Shown piece by piece: positions 33,563-42,247 of a DNA stretch of 64,000 bases. Position 1 is the stretch's first letter. Each line of letters begins with the position of its first letter. The notes beneath the pieces are model-generated. The model did no database searches, had not been told where the DNA came from, and saw nothing but the letters and a program-made list of their open reading frames with translations. This stretch comes from DATHSY01 sp046729855. GTDB lineage: Bacteria > Actinomycetota > UBA4738 > HRBIN12. The stretch lies in contig JBKPHM010000012.1 in assembly GCA_046729855.1 (NCBI GenBank), forward strand, positions 48,289 to 112,288. Direction: 5' to 3'. The position numbers and the translations under genes are program-made.

Positions 33563-34485
33563 ATGGATCGATCCTCCGCGGGCCGGTCCTGCGGCTCACG
33601 CGCGCCCCGTGGTTCGGCCGCATGGTGACCGGGACCGCCATCGGCCGGGCCGTCGCGTCGCGGTTCATCGCGGGCGGCCACCTCGATGATGCGATCGCGG
33701 TGTGTGGGGAGCTCCGTGGCCGCGGCATGGGTGCCGTCCTGGACCACCTCGGCGAGAACGTACAAGCGCCCGAACAGGCCGCGCAGGCGACGAACGACTA
33801 CGTGCGCGCCCTCGAGCGGATCGTCCGCGAGCCCGACCTCGACGCGTACATCTCCGTCAAGCTGACCCAGCTCGGCCTGGACTTCTCGAACGAGCTCTGC
33901 ATCTCCAACCTCGAACGCGTCGTCGCGGCCGCGGACGGCCGGCTCGTGATGATCGACATGGAGAGCTCGGTCTACGTCGATCGGACCCTCTCGGTGTTCC
34001 GCGACCTCCGCGCACGCCACGACACGATCGGCGTGTGCCTCCAGGCGTACCTGCATCGCACCGCGTCGGACATCGACGCGCTGCCGCCCGCGTCGACGAT
34101 CCGCTTGGTCAAGGGCGCGTACCTCGAGCCCCCCGAGGTTGCCTTCGAGGACCGTCGTGAGGTCGACCGAGCGTTTGCGCGTGCGTTCTCGACGCTGATC
34201 CCACGCGGCCACACCGTGCATGTCGCTACGCACGACCCGCGGCTGCTCGACGGGGCCAGGCGGTACACCGAGCGCGCCGGCCGCGACGTTGCCTCGCGCG
34301 TGGAATACCAAATGCTCTATGGTGTGCGCCGCGACCTCCAGTCGCGGCTCGCGGCCGATGGCCTGCCGGTGCGCGTGTACGTCCCGTATGGGACCGAGTC
34401 CTACGCGTACCTGACGAGGCGACTGGTCGAGCGACCTGCGAACATGTGGTTCTTCCTGTCGAACCTGGCGAGGGTGCGCAGATGA
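33559..34485 (+). CDS. Proline dehydrogenase (monofunctional)
   Basis: This 308-residue FAD-dependent (beta-alpha)8 enzyme oxidises proline to pyrroline-5-carboxylate and passes electrons to quinone. Core motifs are ISVKLTQLGLDFSNELC, IDMESSVYVDRTL, CLQAYLHRTASDI, RLVKGAYLEPPEVAF and the C-terminal YVPYGTESYAYLTRRLVERP. Length fits stand-alone Gram-positive ProDH. The ATG overlaps the tetR stop, and its own stop overlaps the proC start, so the three genes are translationally coupled. Confidence 0.94.
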   Translation: MNGSILRGPVLRLTRAPWFGRMVTGTAIGRAVASRFIAGGHLDDAIAVCGELRGRGMGAVLDHLGENVQAPEQAAQATNDYVRALERIVREPDLDAYISVKLTQLGLDFSNELCISNLERVVAAADGRLVMIDMESSVYVDRTLSVFRDLRARHDTIGVCLQAYLHRTASDIDALPPASTIRLVKGAYLEPPEVAFEDRREVDRAFARAFSTLIPRGHTVHVATHDPRLLDGARRYTERAGRDVASRVEYQMLYGVRRDLQSRLAADGLPVRVYVPYGTESYAYLTRRLVERPANMWFFLSNLARVRR

Positions 34486-35315
34486 CGAACGGACGGAGCG
34501 TCGCCGTGCTCGGTGGCGGCAAGATGGGCGAGGCGCTGGCCTCGGGGCTGATTCGCTCCGGCGGCCGGACGACCGAGGAGATCACGGTCACGTGCCGGCG
34601 CGAGGAACGCGCGCGTGAGTTGGCCGAGCGGTACGGCGTCGCGACGACGCTTTCCAACCCCGAGGCGGTACAGGCCGCCGAGACGCTGGTGCTGATGGTC
34701 AAGCCGCAGGACATGGAGGTGCTGCTCGGACAGATCGCGGACAGCGTGCGTGCCGAGCAGCTCGTCGTTAGCTTCGCGGCCGGGATCCGGACCTCGTTCG
34801 TGGAGAAGCACTTGTCCGGGCAGATTCCGGTGGTCCGCGTCATGTCGAACGTCGCGGTCCTCGTCGACGAGGCCATGTCGGTCGTCGCGCCCGGCTCGCA
34901 CGCCGAGGACAAGCATCTGTCGGTCGCCGAGGAGCTGCTGGGCTACGTCGGCAAGGTGATCCGCCTGCCGGAGGGCCACCTCGACGCGATCACGGCGACG
35001 AGCGGCTCGGGTCCCGCGTACTTCTTCCTCCTGGCGGAGGCGATGATCGAGGCCTGTATCCTGCTCGGGCTCTCGCGGGACGTCGCGACCGAGCTGATCA
35101 TCCAGACGATGCTCGGCTCGGCCAAGATGCTCCGCGACACCGGCAAGCACCCGGTAGAGCTGCGCGAGATGGTGACGTCGCCGGGCGGCACGACGATCGC
35201 CGCCATCAGGATTCTGGAGGAGACGGGTGTTCGGGCCGCGTTCCTGAACGCGATCGACGCGGCGCGGCACCGCAGCGCCGAGCTCGCGCAGGGCGGCGAC
35301 GAGGACGAGGACTGA
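34482..35315 (+). CDS. proC: Pyrroline-5-carboxylate reductase
   Basis: This 277-residue NADPH-dependent enzyme is the last step of proline synthesis. The Rossmann motif VAVLGGGKMGEALASGLIRSGG opens the protein (given in part), then VVRVMSNVAVLVDEAMSVV, TSGSGPAYFFLLAEAMIEACILLGLSR (in part) and VTSPGGTTIAAIRILEETGVRAAF are classic ProC signatures. The true start is the ATG at 34482, overlapping the proline dehydrogenase stop (ATGA). A biosynthetic enzyme coupled to the reverse, catabolic enzyme is unusual (see findings). Confidence 0.94.
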   Translation: MTNGRSVAVLGGGKMGEALASGLIRSGGRTTEEITVTCRREERARELAERYGVATTLSNPEAVQAAETLVLMVKPQDMEVLLGQIADSVRAEQLVVSFAAGIRTSFVEKHLSGQIPVVRVMSNVAVLVDEAMSVVAPGSHAEDKHLSVAEELLGYVGKVIRLPEGHLDAITATSGSGPAYFFLLAEAMIEACILLGLSRDVATELIIQTMLGSAKMLRDTGKHPVELREMVTSPGGTTIAAIRILEETGVRAAFLNAIDAARHRSAELAQGGDEDED

Positions 35316-35323
35316 GGAACACC

Positions 35324-35455
35324 ATGGGACGAGGCGACCGCGCGAAGGTGCGCTGGGCACACGACCGCGAGAAGAAGAAGAAGGCAACCGAGAAGCGCAA
35401 GGCGCTCGAACGCGGCGCCGCACGGAAGGCCGGACGCCCGCGCAGCGGGTCGTGA
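35324..35455 (+). CDS. Small highly basic protein (43 aa)
   Basis: This 43-residue lysine/arginine-rich protein reads GRGDRAKVRWAHDREKKKK, then ATEKRKALERGAARKAG. It lies 8 bp after proC with the site GAGGAAC upstream, and its stop overlaps the next gene's GTG (GTGA). The composition suggests nucleic-acid or ribosome binding. I believe similar small basic proteins occur near actinobacterial proC, but I cannot confirm the family here. Confidence 0.65.
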   Translation: MGRGDRAKVRWAHDREKKKKATEKRKALERGAARKAGRPRSGS

Positions 35456-37080
35456 CCGCCGCCGACCTCGTCGTTCGCGGCGGTCGGGTCTTCACGCTCG
35501 TCGACGATGCTCCGTGGGCCGAGGCCGTGGCCGTCCACGGCGACCGGATCGTCGCCGTGGGCGGCGCCCACGAGATCTCGGAGCTCGCGGGCCCGCGGAC
35601 GACGACGCTGGAGGCGCGGGGCGGACTCGTCCTCCCCGGCTTCATCGACGCCCATAACCACCTTCGGATCGCCACGCCGGCTGGGTTCGATCTCTCCTCC
35701 GCCACTTCGCTCGGGCAGATCCATGCGCTGCTCCGCGAGCAGGTGCGCGCCGAGCCGGCCGTCGAGTGGGTCGAGGCGGGGCGGTGGGTCTACGGGGCGA
35801 TCGACGGCGGCCGGCTCCCGACTGCCGAGGACCTGCCCGACGAGGTCACCGGCGGCCGGCCCGCGTTCCTCACGTCGTACGACGGCCATACCGTGTGGAT
35901 GAACCGCCCGGCGCTCGAGCGCTTCGGGATCGGCCGCGGCGTCGAGCGCGTGCCGTTCGGCGTCGTAGAGCTCGACGAACGCGGCGAGCCCACCGGGTTC
36001 GTGACCGACTTCGCCGTGATGGGCCTCTCGCGCGACGGGCTCGCGGCGCTGGAGCGGGTGCTCCCGGGGCTCTCGGGGGAGGCGCAGTTCCGGCGGCTGG
36101 TCCGGTCGCTGGACCTGGCCGTGTCGGTCGGCATCACCACCGCCGTCGAGCCCCAGAACTCGGTCGACGACCTGCCGTTGTTCGTCCGCGCCAGCGATGA
36201 CGGGACGATGCGCTCGCGTGTGGTTGCGGCGCTGTTCCACCACGTGGGCGTGCAGCTCGACGAGCTCGATGCGTTCGAGGAAGCTCGGCGGGCGTTCGAC
36301 GACGACCGCTTCCGCGTCCGCGCCGTCAAGCTGTACGTCGACGACGTGATCGAGCCACGGACGGCCGCGATGCTGGAGGACTACGAGGGGCATCCGGGCG
36401 AGCGCGGCTCGACGTTCTGGGACCCCGAGGCCTTCGCTCTGCGCGTCGCCGAGCTCGACCGTCGCGGTTTCCAGACGTTCACGCACGCGACGGGCGATCG
36501 CGGGGTGCGCACCGCGCTCGATGCCATCGAGTACGCGCAGACGGTGAATGGCCGTCGCGACGCGAGACACCAGATCGTCCACTGCGAGCTCGTGCACCCC
36601 GACGATCAACCTCGCTTCGCGAGCCTCGGCGTCGTCGCGTGCATGCAGCCCAGGCACGCGTCGGCCGACCTGGTCGCGGGCGACTGGCTCGACAACGTCG
36701 GGCCCCAGCGGTGGCGGTACGCCTTCCCCTGGCGCTCGCTGGACGCCGCGGGCGCGACCCTTGCCTTCTCGAGCGACTTCGACGTGGGCGAGATGGATCC
36801 CCTGATCGGTGTCTACTCGGCGCTCACCCGCGCGCGGCTCGATGGGACCGACGCCTGGCAGACGGAACAGTGCGTGAGCCTCGGGACCGCGCTGCGCGCG
36901 TACACGGTCGGCGGCGCGTACGCCATCCACGCCGAGCACGACCGCGGCTCGATCACGGCCGGGAAGTACGCCGACCTCGTGCTACTCGATCGGGACCCCT
37001 TCGGGCTCGAGCCGGCGGCGCTTCTGGAGACGCGCGTGCTCGCGACCGTCGTCGCGGGGCAGGTCGTGTACCGCGGCTGA
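35452..37080 (+). CDS. Amidohydrolase, YtcJ-like
   Basis: This 542-residue protein is of the amidohydrolase superfamily (YtcJ/PF07969 type). It has the N-terminal LVVRGGRVFTLVDDAPWAEAVAV strand set, metal motif GFIDAHNHL (HxH), VKLYVDDVIEP (lysine), THATGDRGVRTALDAIE, IVHCELVHPDD and FSSDFDVGEMDPLIGVYSAL. The C-terminal SITAGKYADLVLLDRDPF is standard. The substrate is unknown; relatives act on amides, imines or N-formyl compounds. GTG start at 35452 overlaps the small basic ORF, making it the last gene of the proline operon. Confidence 0.88.
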   Translation: MTAADLVVRGGRVFTLVDDAPWAEAVAVHGDRIVAVGGAHEISELAGPRTTTLEARGGLVLPGFIDAHNHLRIATPAGFDLSSATSLGQIHALLREQVRAEPAVEWVEAGRWVYGAIDGGRLPTAEDLPDEVTGGRPAFLTSYDGHTVWMNRPALERFGIGRGVERVPFGVVELDERGEPTGFVTDFAVMGLSRDGLAALERVLPGLSGEAQFRRLVRSLDLAVSVGITTAVEPQNSVDDLPLFVRASDDGTMRSRVVAALFHHVGVQLDELDAFEEARRAFDDDRFRVRAVKLYVDDVIEPRTAAMLEDYEGHPGERGSTFWDPEAFALRVAELDRRGFQTFTHATGDRGVRTALDAIEYAQTVNGRRDARHQIVHCELVHPDDQPRFASLGVVACMQPRHASADLVAGDWLDNVGPQRWRYAFPWRSLDAAGATLAFSSDFDVGEMDPLIGVYSALTRARLDGTDAWQTEQCVSLGTALRAYTVGGAYAIHAEHDRGSITAGKYADLVLLDRDPFGLEPAALLETRVLATVVAGQVVYRG

Positions 37081-37085
37081 CGACC

Positions 37086-37865
37086 TCAGGCCGCGCGAAC
37101 GACGCGGTTGCGCAGCACGCCGATGCCTTCGGCCTCGAGCTCGATCGTGACGCCCGGCCAGATCCGTTGCTCGAAACCGGGAACGTCGAACGGGCTCGAG
37201 GCGAACATCTCGCCCGGCTCGAGGTGCTCGACGCGCGAGGTCCTGGTAACGGCCTCTTTGAGGTCGGCGGCGATGCCGTTCAGGTTCCCTTTCGCCCACT
37301 CGTCGCCGTCGACGCGGACGGTGACGAACACGGTCTGCGGGTCGAGCTCGTCCGGAGTGACGATGCACGGGCCCAGGGCGAGCGGCAGCGCCTCGGGATG
37401 CGGCGTCGGGTCCCCGTTCGCGTCTCTCGCGGCCCAGTCGCTCACGAGCGTGTAGCCGAAGATGGCGTCGTGGACGCCGGCGCGATCCACTCGGTCGACG
37501 GGCCGGCGCAGGATCACGGCGATCTTCGGCTCGTAGTCCAGCCAGCCGGCGCCGTGCGGCCAGGGGATCGCCTCGCCCGGCCCGAGGACCCGGCGCGCGA
37601 CCTCCGGGGTGTCCCGGGTCCGGAACGATCGGGGGAGCAGCGGCGCGAGCAGGCGCGCGTCCGGGACGGCGCACGCGAGCGCGTCGTTGTGTTCGAGGGC
37701 TGCCGCGGCCGCGTCGAGCACGGTGCCTCCGCTGCTCGCCACGAGCGCCTCCATGGTGGCGGGGAAGGCCGGGTGCCCCACGGCGTCCGGCAGGTCCACG
37801 ACCTTCCCCCCGAGGAGCGCTCCCAGTCGCCGGTGCCCCCTCCGGTCGAAGGTCACGAGCCTCAA
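37086..37865 (-). CDS. Fumarylacetoacetate hydrolase family protein
   Basis: This 259-residue protein has the FAH layout: N-terminal RLVTFDRRGHRRLGALL, then WLDYEPKIAVIL, a DWAARDANGDPTPH metal region, ALGPCIVTPDEL, ADLKEAV and LEPGEMFASSPFDVPGF. In FAH enzymes the metal is held by an ExE pair; here the pair reads EPK, so one ligand is replaced by lysine. The start is TTG at 37865 with a TACCAT box 9 nt upstream. It converges with the amidohydrolase gene. The substrate is unknown. Confidence 0.82.
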   Translation of the reverse strand: MRLVTFDRRGHRRLGALLGGKVVDLPDAVGHPAFPATMEALVASSGGTVLDAAAAALEHNDALACAVPDARLLAPLLPRSFRTRDTPEVARRVLGPGEAIPWPHGAGWLDYEPKIAVILRRPVDRVDRAGVHDAIFGYTLVSDWAARDANGDPTPHPEALPLALGPCIVTPDELDPQTVFVTVRVDGDEWAKGNLNGIAADLKEAVTRTSRVEHLEPGEMFASSPFDVPGFEQRIWPGVTIELEAEGIGVLRNRVVRAA

Positions 37866-37874
37866 GGGAGACCG

Positions 37875-37880
37875 ATGGTA
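37875..37880 (-). promoter_or_regulatory. -10 box of FAH-family gene
   Basis: TACCAT on the minus strand, 9 nt before the TTG at 37865; supports the unusual TTG start and a leaderless mRNA. Confidence 0.4.
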
Positions 37881-38032
37881 CGCCCGCGCGTCCGCGATTT
37901 CTCGACATCGGCACGGGATGTCCGCGGGTCGGTCCGCCGGCGTGACCAGGGCTGCCCGGACTTGGGGTGTTTCCGGGCCGCCGGATACGATGGGGTCGGT
38001 ACGCCGGAGTCTGGACCGAGGAGGCGACTTCC

Positions 38033-39598
38033 ATGGCAGAGCAGGGCTTCCGCATCACCTATGCAACGCTTTCGGCCGACAACGAGGAGATCCATCGGCT
38101 GTACGACCAGGGCATCGAGAAGGCGAGGTCCTGGCTCGGCCAGAAGCACCCCCTCTATGTCAACGGCGAGGCCCGGGAGGGCAGCGGCCACAAGGAAGCC
38201 CGCTCGCCGATCGACGGCGCCGTGATCGGTGAGTTCGCCCAGGGCACCCGCGAGGACGTCCGCGACGCGGTCAGGGCCGCCAAGGAGTTCTTCCCCACGT
38301 GGGCCGCCACGCCCTGGCAGGAGCGCGTCGCGATCATTCGCAGGGCCGCCGACCTGATGAGCGAGCAGCGCAACGAGCTGTCCGCCCTGATGGCAATGGA
38401 GGTCGGCAAGAACCGCCTCGAGGCCCTCGGTGACGTGGAGGAGTCCGCCGACCTGCTGCGCTGGAACGCGAACGAGGTGGAGAAGAACGACGGCTTCCGA
38501 AAGCCGATGCAGACGATGGGCGCCGCGGGCGAGTACTACGACGTCCTGCGGCCCTTCGGCGTTTGGGCCGTCATCAGCCCGTTCAACTTCCCCATGGCGC
38601 TCGCCGCCGGGCCGTCAAGCGGGGCGCTCGTGGCCGGGAACGCGGTCGTCTTCAAGCCCGCCCACATGGGCGTGTTCACCGGGCTGAAGCTGTACGAGGT
38701 CTACATGGCGGCGGGCGTTCCCGCGGGCGCGTTCCACTACCTCAGCGGAGCGGGCTCCGTCGTCGGGGACGAGATCGTGAACCACCCCGACGTGTCCGGG
38801 ATCACGTTCACGGGCTCGTACGAGGTCGGGATGGGGATCTACAAGGGCTTCGCCAAGGACTTCCCGAAGCCCGTGATCTGCGAGATGGGCGGGAAGAACC
38901 CGGCGATCGTCACCGCGAACGCCGACCTCGAAAAGGCGACGGACGGCGTGATGCGCTCGGCCTTCGGGTTCGGCGGCCAGAAGTGCTCGGCCTGCTCACG
39001 TGTGTACGTCCACCGCAGTGTGTACGACGAGTTCGTCCGCCGGCTCAAGGAGAAGACCGAGAACATCAAGATCGGCGACCCGCTCGAGCGGGACGTCTAC
39101 CTCGGGCCGGTGATCGACGAGAACGCCGTCCAGACCTTCGAGGAGGCCTCCGCCGAGGCGAAGAAGAACGGTGCGATCGTCTCGGGCGGCGAGCACCTCA
39201 CGGAGGGCGAGTTCGCCAAGGGGACGTTCGTGCAGCCGACGATTGCCGAGGTTCCGCTCGACTCGTGGATCTGGAAGAAGGAGCTGTTCGTCCCGTTCGT
39301 CGCGGTCGCGCCCTACGACGACCTCAACGAGGCGATCCGCCTCGCGAACGACACCGAGTACGGACTCACGGCCGGGTTCTACAGCGAGGACCGCGCCGAG
39401 ATCGATAGGTGGCTGGACTCGATCGAGGCGGGCGTCGTGTACGTGAACCGGCGCGCGGGCGCGACGACCGGGGCGTGGCCGGGCGTGCAGCCGTTCGGCG
39501 GCTGGAAGGGATCGGGCACGACCGGCAAGGCCGGCGGCGGCCCGTACTACGTGCAGCAGTACCTGCGTGAGCAGTCGCGCACGGTGGTGGAGGAGTGA
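38033..39598 (+). CDS. pruA: L-glutamate gamma-semialdehyde (P5C) dehydrogenase
   Basis: This 521-residue NAD-dependent aldehyde dehydrogenase oxidises glutamate semialdehyde to glutamate, the second step of proline use. The N-terminal extension (about 1-40) is typical of P5CDH. Features are VISPFNFPMALAAGPSSGALVAGN (in part), the catalytic glutamate in PVICEMGGKNP, the catalytic cysteine in FGGQKCSACSR, and the C-terminal VQPFGGWKGSGTTGKAGG. A TACGAT box at 37986 and the site GAGGAGGCGA precede the ATG. It opens a nine-gene operon. Confidence 0.93.
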   Translation: MAEQGFRITYATLSADNEEIHRLYDQGIEKARSWLGQKHPLYVNGEAREGSGHKEARSPIDGAVIGEFAQGTREDVRDAVRAAKEFFPTWAATPWQERVAIIRRAADLMSEQRNELSALMAMEVGKNRLEALGDVEESADLLRWNANEVEKNDGFRKPMQTMGAAGEYYDVLRPFGVWAVISPFNFPMALAAGPSSGALVAGNAVVFKPAHMGVFTGLKLYEVYMAAGVPAGAFHYLSGAGSVVGDEIVNHPDVSGITFTGSYEVGMGIYKGFAKDFPKPVICEMGGKNPAIVTANADLEKATDGVMRSAFGFGGQKCSACSRVYVHRSVYDEFVRRLKEKTENIKIGDPLERDVYLGPVIDENAVQTFEEASAEAKKNGAIVSGGEHLTEGEFAKGTFVQPTIAEVPLDSWIWKKELFVPFVAVAPYDDLNEAIRLANDTEYGLTAGFYSEDRAEIDRWLDSIEAGVVYVNRRAGATTGAWPGVQPFGGWKGSGTTGKAGGGPYYVQQYLREQSRTVVEE

Positions 39599-40884
39599 GC
39601 ACGACCGAGGTCACGGACCTCGCGCAGGCGCACGCGCCGCGGCTGATCACCGAGGTCCCCGGCCCCGAGGCGCTGGCCCGGATCGAGCGGGACCGGCAGG
39701 TCACGAGCCCTTCGCTCCCGAGGGCCTATCCGTTCGTGCCCAAGCGCGGGGCGGGATCCGTCCTCGAGGACGTCGACGGCAACCTGTTCCTCGATCTGAA
39801 CGCCGGCATCGCGGTCACCTCGACCGGGCACACGCATCCGAAGGTGGTCGACGCGATCCAGCGGCAGGCGGCCGAGCTGATCCACTACTCGGCGAGCGAT
39901 TTCTTCCTGCCGATCTACTCCGAGGTCTGCGCCGAGCTCGACAGGCTGGCGCCGATGTCCAGACCGGCGCGGACGTTCCTAACGAACTCGGGGACCGAGG
40001 CCGTCGAGGCGGCGATCAAGCTGGCGCGGTACGCGACCGGCCGTCAGTACGTGATCGCGATGTACGGCTCGTTCCATGGGCGTTCGTACGGCAGCGTGTC
40101 GCTCACCGCCAGCAAGGCGAAGTACCGGGCGCGGTTCGGCCCGATGCTGCCGAGCGTCTTCCACTCGTTCTTCGGCGACCCCGAATACATCGAGAGCGTC
40201 CTGTTCAAGCACATGGTCTCGCCGAGGGAGGTCGCCGCGATCGTCGTCGAACCGATCCTCGGGGAGGGAGGGTACGTGCTGCCTCCGGACGGCTGGTTCG
40301 CCTATCTCCGCGAGCTCTGCCACAAGCACGGGATGCTGCTCGTCGCCGACGAGGTGCAGTCAGGCATGGGGCGGACCGGGAAGATGTGGGCGATCGAGCA
40401 CTTCGGGGTCGAGCCCGACATCCTGCTCGCCGGCAAGGGCATCGCGAGCGGGATGCCGCTCGGTGCGATGGTCGCGCGCGGCGACCTAATGACGTGGGAG
40501 ATCGGGGCGCACGGCTCGACCTACGCCGGCAACCCGCTATCGTGCGCGGCCGCGCTCGCCACGATCGAGCTGATCGAGGGCGAGCTGATGGCCAACGCGG
40601 CCGACGTCGGCGCGCTGCTGAAGGCCGGCCTGCTGGACGTCCAGACGCGGCACGCGAGCATCCGCGACGTCCGTGGTCTCGGTCTGATGATCGGGATCGG
40701 CTTCCCCGACCACGATCACATGGTCGGGGTCGAGGAGGCCGCGTTCCGGAAGGGGTTGCTCGTCCTCGGGGCGGGCGACGACGCGATCCGGATGTCGCCA
40801 CCGCTCGTCCTCCGCGAGGACCAGGCCGCGACCGCCGCGTCGGTGTTCGAGGAAGCCGTGGCGGAGGTCGAGACCGGCCGCTAG
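39595..40884 (+). CDS. Class III aminotransferase, 4-aminobutyrate aminotransferase-like
   Basis: This 429-residue PLP enzyme has LITEVPGPEALARIERD and SPSLPRAYPFVPKRG at the N terminus, typical of GABA/lysine-type omega-aminotransferases. Other signatures are LDLNAGIAVTSTGHTHP, LTNSGTEAVEAAIKLARYATGR, LVADEVQSGMGRTG and AGKGIASGMPLGAMVARG with the PLP lysine. The GTG at 39595 overlaps the P5CDH stop (GTGA). In this operon it could produce an omega-semialdehyde for the dehydrogenase; the amine substrate is not certain. Confidence 0.88.
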   Translation: MSTTEVTDLAQAHAPRLITEVPGPEALARIERDRQVTSPSLPRAYPFVPKRGAGSVLEDVDGNLFLDLNAGIAVTSTGHTHPKVVDAIQRQAAELIHYSASDFFLPIYSEVCAELDRLAPMSRPARTFLTNSGTEAVEAAIKLARYATGRQYVIAMYGSFHGRSYGSVSLTASKAKYRARFGPMLPSVFHSFFGDPEYIESVLFKHMVSPREVAAIVVEPILGEGGYVLPPDGWFAYLRELCHKHGMLLVADEVQSGMGRTGKMWAIEHFGVEPDILLAGKGIASGMPLGAMVARGDLMTWEIGAHGSTYAGNPLSCAAALATIELIEGELMANAADVGALLKAGLLDVQTRHASIRDVRGLGLMIGIGFPDHDHMVGVEEAAFRKGLLVLGAGDDAIRMSPPLVLREDQAATAASVFEEAVAEVETGR

Positions 40885-40898
40885 GGGAGGGGGACGAG

Positions 40899-41279
40899 GT
40901 GGCCGTCGAGCTCGACACGCTGACCTTCGATACGGCCTCGCCACTGCGGGTTGGCGCGTTCTGGGCCGAGGTGCTCGGGTTCGAGCTCGACCCCGACTCG
41001 GACGAGGAGGGCGCCTACATCCGCGACCCGTCGGGCCGGACGCGCGGGGTCTTCTTCCAGCCCGTCCCCGAAGCGAAGACCGCGAAGAACCGCCTTCATA
41101 TCGACCTGCGTCCGGGCGGGTCGATGGACGAGGAGGTCGAGCGCCTTCGGGGCCTGGGCGCGACGGTGGTCGGCCGCGTCGACGTCGAGAGCAGCTTCTG
41201 GACCGTGATGCAGGACCCGGAGGGCAACGAGCTGTGCGTCCTGCGAGGGCCGCAGGACGGGTGGTCGCCAGATGGCTGA
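40899..41279 (+). CDS. VOC (glyoxalase/bleomycin-resistance) family protein
   Basis: This 126-residue vicinal-oxygen-chelate protein of the short, single-module kind has LDTLTFDTASPLRVGAFWAEVLGFEL and the closing WTVMQDPEGNELCVL. The middle NRLHIDLRPGGSMDEEVERL is typical of actinobacterial glyoxalase-like 2 proteins. The GTG start has AGGGGAGGGGG upstream. Its last codons and stop are the first copy of the 13-bp repeat that runs into the CoA-transferase gene. Substrate unknown. Confidence 0.85.
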   Translation: MAVELDTLTFDTASPLRVGAFWAEVLGFELDPDSDEEGAYIRDPSGRTRGVFFQPVPEAKTAKNRLHIDLRPGGSMDEEVERLRGLGATVVGRVDVESSFWTVMQDPEGNELCVLRGPQDGWSPDG

Positions 41280-41332
41280 GCCAGATGGCTGAGCCCGATG
41301 GCTGAGCCCGATGGCTGAGTCCGATGGCTGAG
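41268..41332 (+). repeat. 13-bp x 5 tandem repeat carrying start and stop codons
   Basis: Five direct copies of NNNGATGGCTGAG (41268, 41281, 41294, 41307, 41320). Each holds ATG and, shifted, TGA. The VOC stop (41277-41279) lies in copy 1 and the CoA-transferase ATG (41324) in copy 5. The ATGs of copies 1-4 each open a six-codon frame (MAEPDG-stop). The 13-nt period changes frame at each step. Confidence 0.95.
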
Positions 41333-42247
41333 TCCAAGGTTGCGTCGATGCGCGACGCCGTCGCCGAGCTGATACACGACGGCGACACCGTGGCGATCGA
41401 GGGCTTCACGCACCTGATCTGCTTCGCGGCGGGACACGAGATCATCCGGCAGCGCAAGCGGAACCTGACGCTCGCGCGAATGACGCCGGACGTGCTCTAC
41501 GACCAGATGATCGGGGCGGGCGTCGCCACGAAGCTGATCTTCAGCTGGCTCGGCAACCCGGGCGTCGGGTCGCTGCACGCGATCCGCCGTCGGGTCGAGC
41601 AGGCCGACCCGGAGCCGCTGGAGATCGAGGAGTACTCCCACTTCGGGATGGTGTGCCGCTACGTCGCCGGCGCGTCGAACCTGCCGTTCTTCCCGATCCG
41701 CAGCTACTACGAGTCCGACATCCCGAAGGTGAACCCGAACATCCGGACGGTCATCTCGCCCTACGACGACGCGACCGAGGTGTACGTTGTCCCAGCACTG
41801 CGGCCCGACGTCACGATCGTCCACGCGCAGCGCGCGACGAAGAACGGCGACGCGCAGATCTGGGGCCTGCTCGGGTGCCAGAAGGAGGCGGCCTTCGCCG
41901 CTGACCGCGTGATCGTGGCGTGCGAGGAGCTCGTCGACGAGGCCGTCGTCCGACGCGACCCAAACCGGACCGTGATCCCCGGCATCGTGGTGGACGCCGT
42001 CGTCGAGCAGCCGTTCGCGTGCCATCCGAGCTACGCACAGGGCTACTACGACCGCGACAACGCGTTCTACCTCTCGTGGGAGGCGATCTCGAAGGACCAC
42101 GAGGCGCTGGAAGGTTGGCTGAAGGAGTGGGTCCAGGGGCTCGAAGACCACGCCGAGTACGTCGAGAAGATGGGCGCTGCGAAGTGGGAGGTGCTGAAGC
42201 CCGGCGACGCCCTCTCCGGCGAGGTCAACTACGGGGAGTACGCCTGA
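41324..42247 (+). CDS. CoA-transferase subunit A (glutaconate/IpdA-like)
   Basis: This 307-residue protein is of the family I CoA-transferase alpha type (PF01144). It has RDAVAELIHDGDTVAIEGFTHLICFAAGHEIIRQ, LTLARMTPDVLYDQMIGAG, RYVAGASNLPFFPIRSYYESDIP and TVISPYDDATEVYVVPALRPDVTIVHAQ (each in part). The separate-subunit layout and the C-terminal YAQGYYDRDNAFYLSWE resemble glutaconate CoA-transferase and IpdA rather than acetate/acetoacetate enzymes. Only the fifth ATG of the 13-bp repeat opens this frame. It pairs with the next gene. Confidence 0.87.
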   Translation: MAESKVASMRDAVAELIHDGDTVAIEGFTHLICFAAGHEIIRQRKRNLTLARMTPDVLYDQMIGAGVATKLIFSWLGNPGVGSLHAIRRRVEQADPEPLEIEEYSHFGMVCRYVAGASNLPFFPIRSYYESDIPKVNPNIRTVISPYDDATEVYVVPALRPDVTIVHAQRATKNGDAQIWGLLGCQKEAAFAADRVIVACEELVDEAVVRRDPNRTVIPGIVVDAVVEQPFACHPSYAQGYYDRDNAFYLSWEAISKDHEALEGWLKEWVQGLEDHAEYVEKMGAAKWEVLKPGDALSGEVNYGEYA

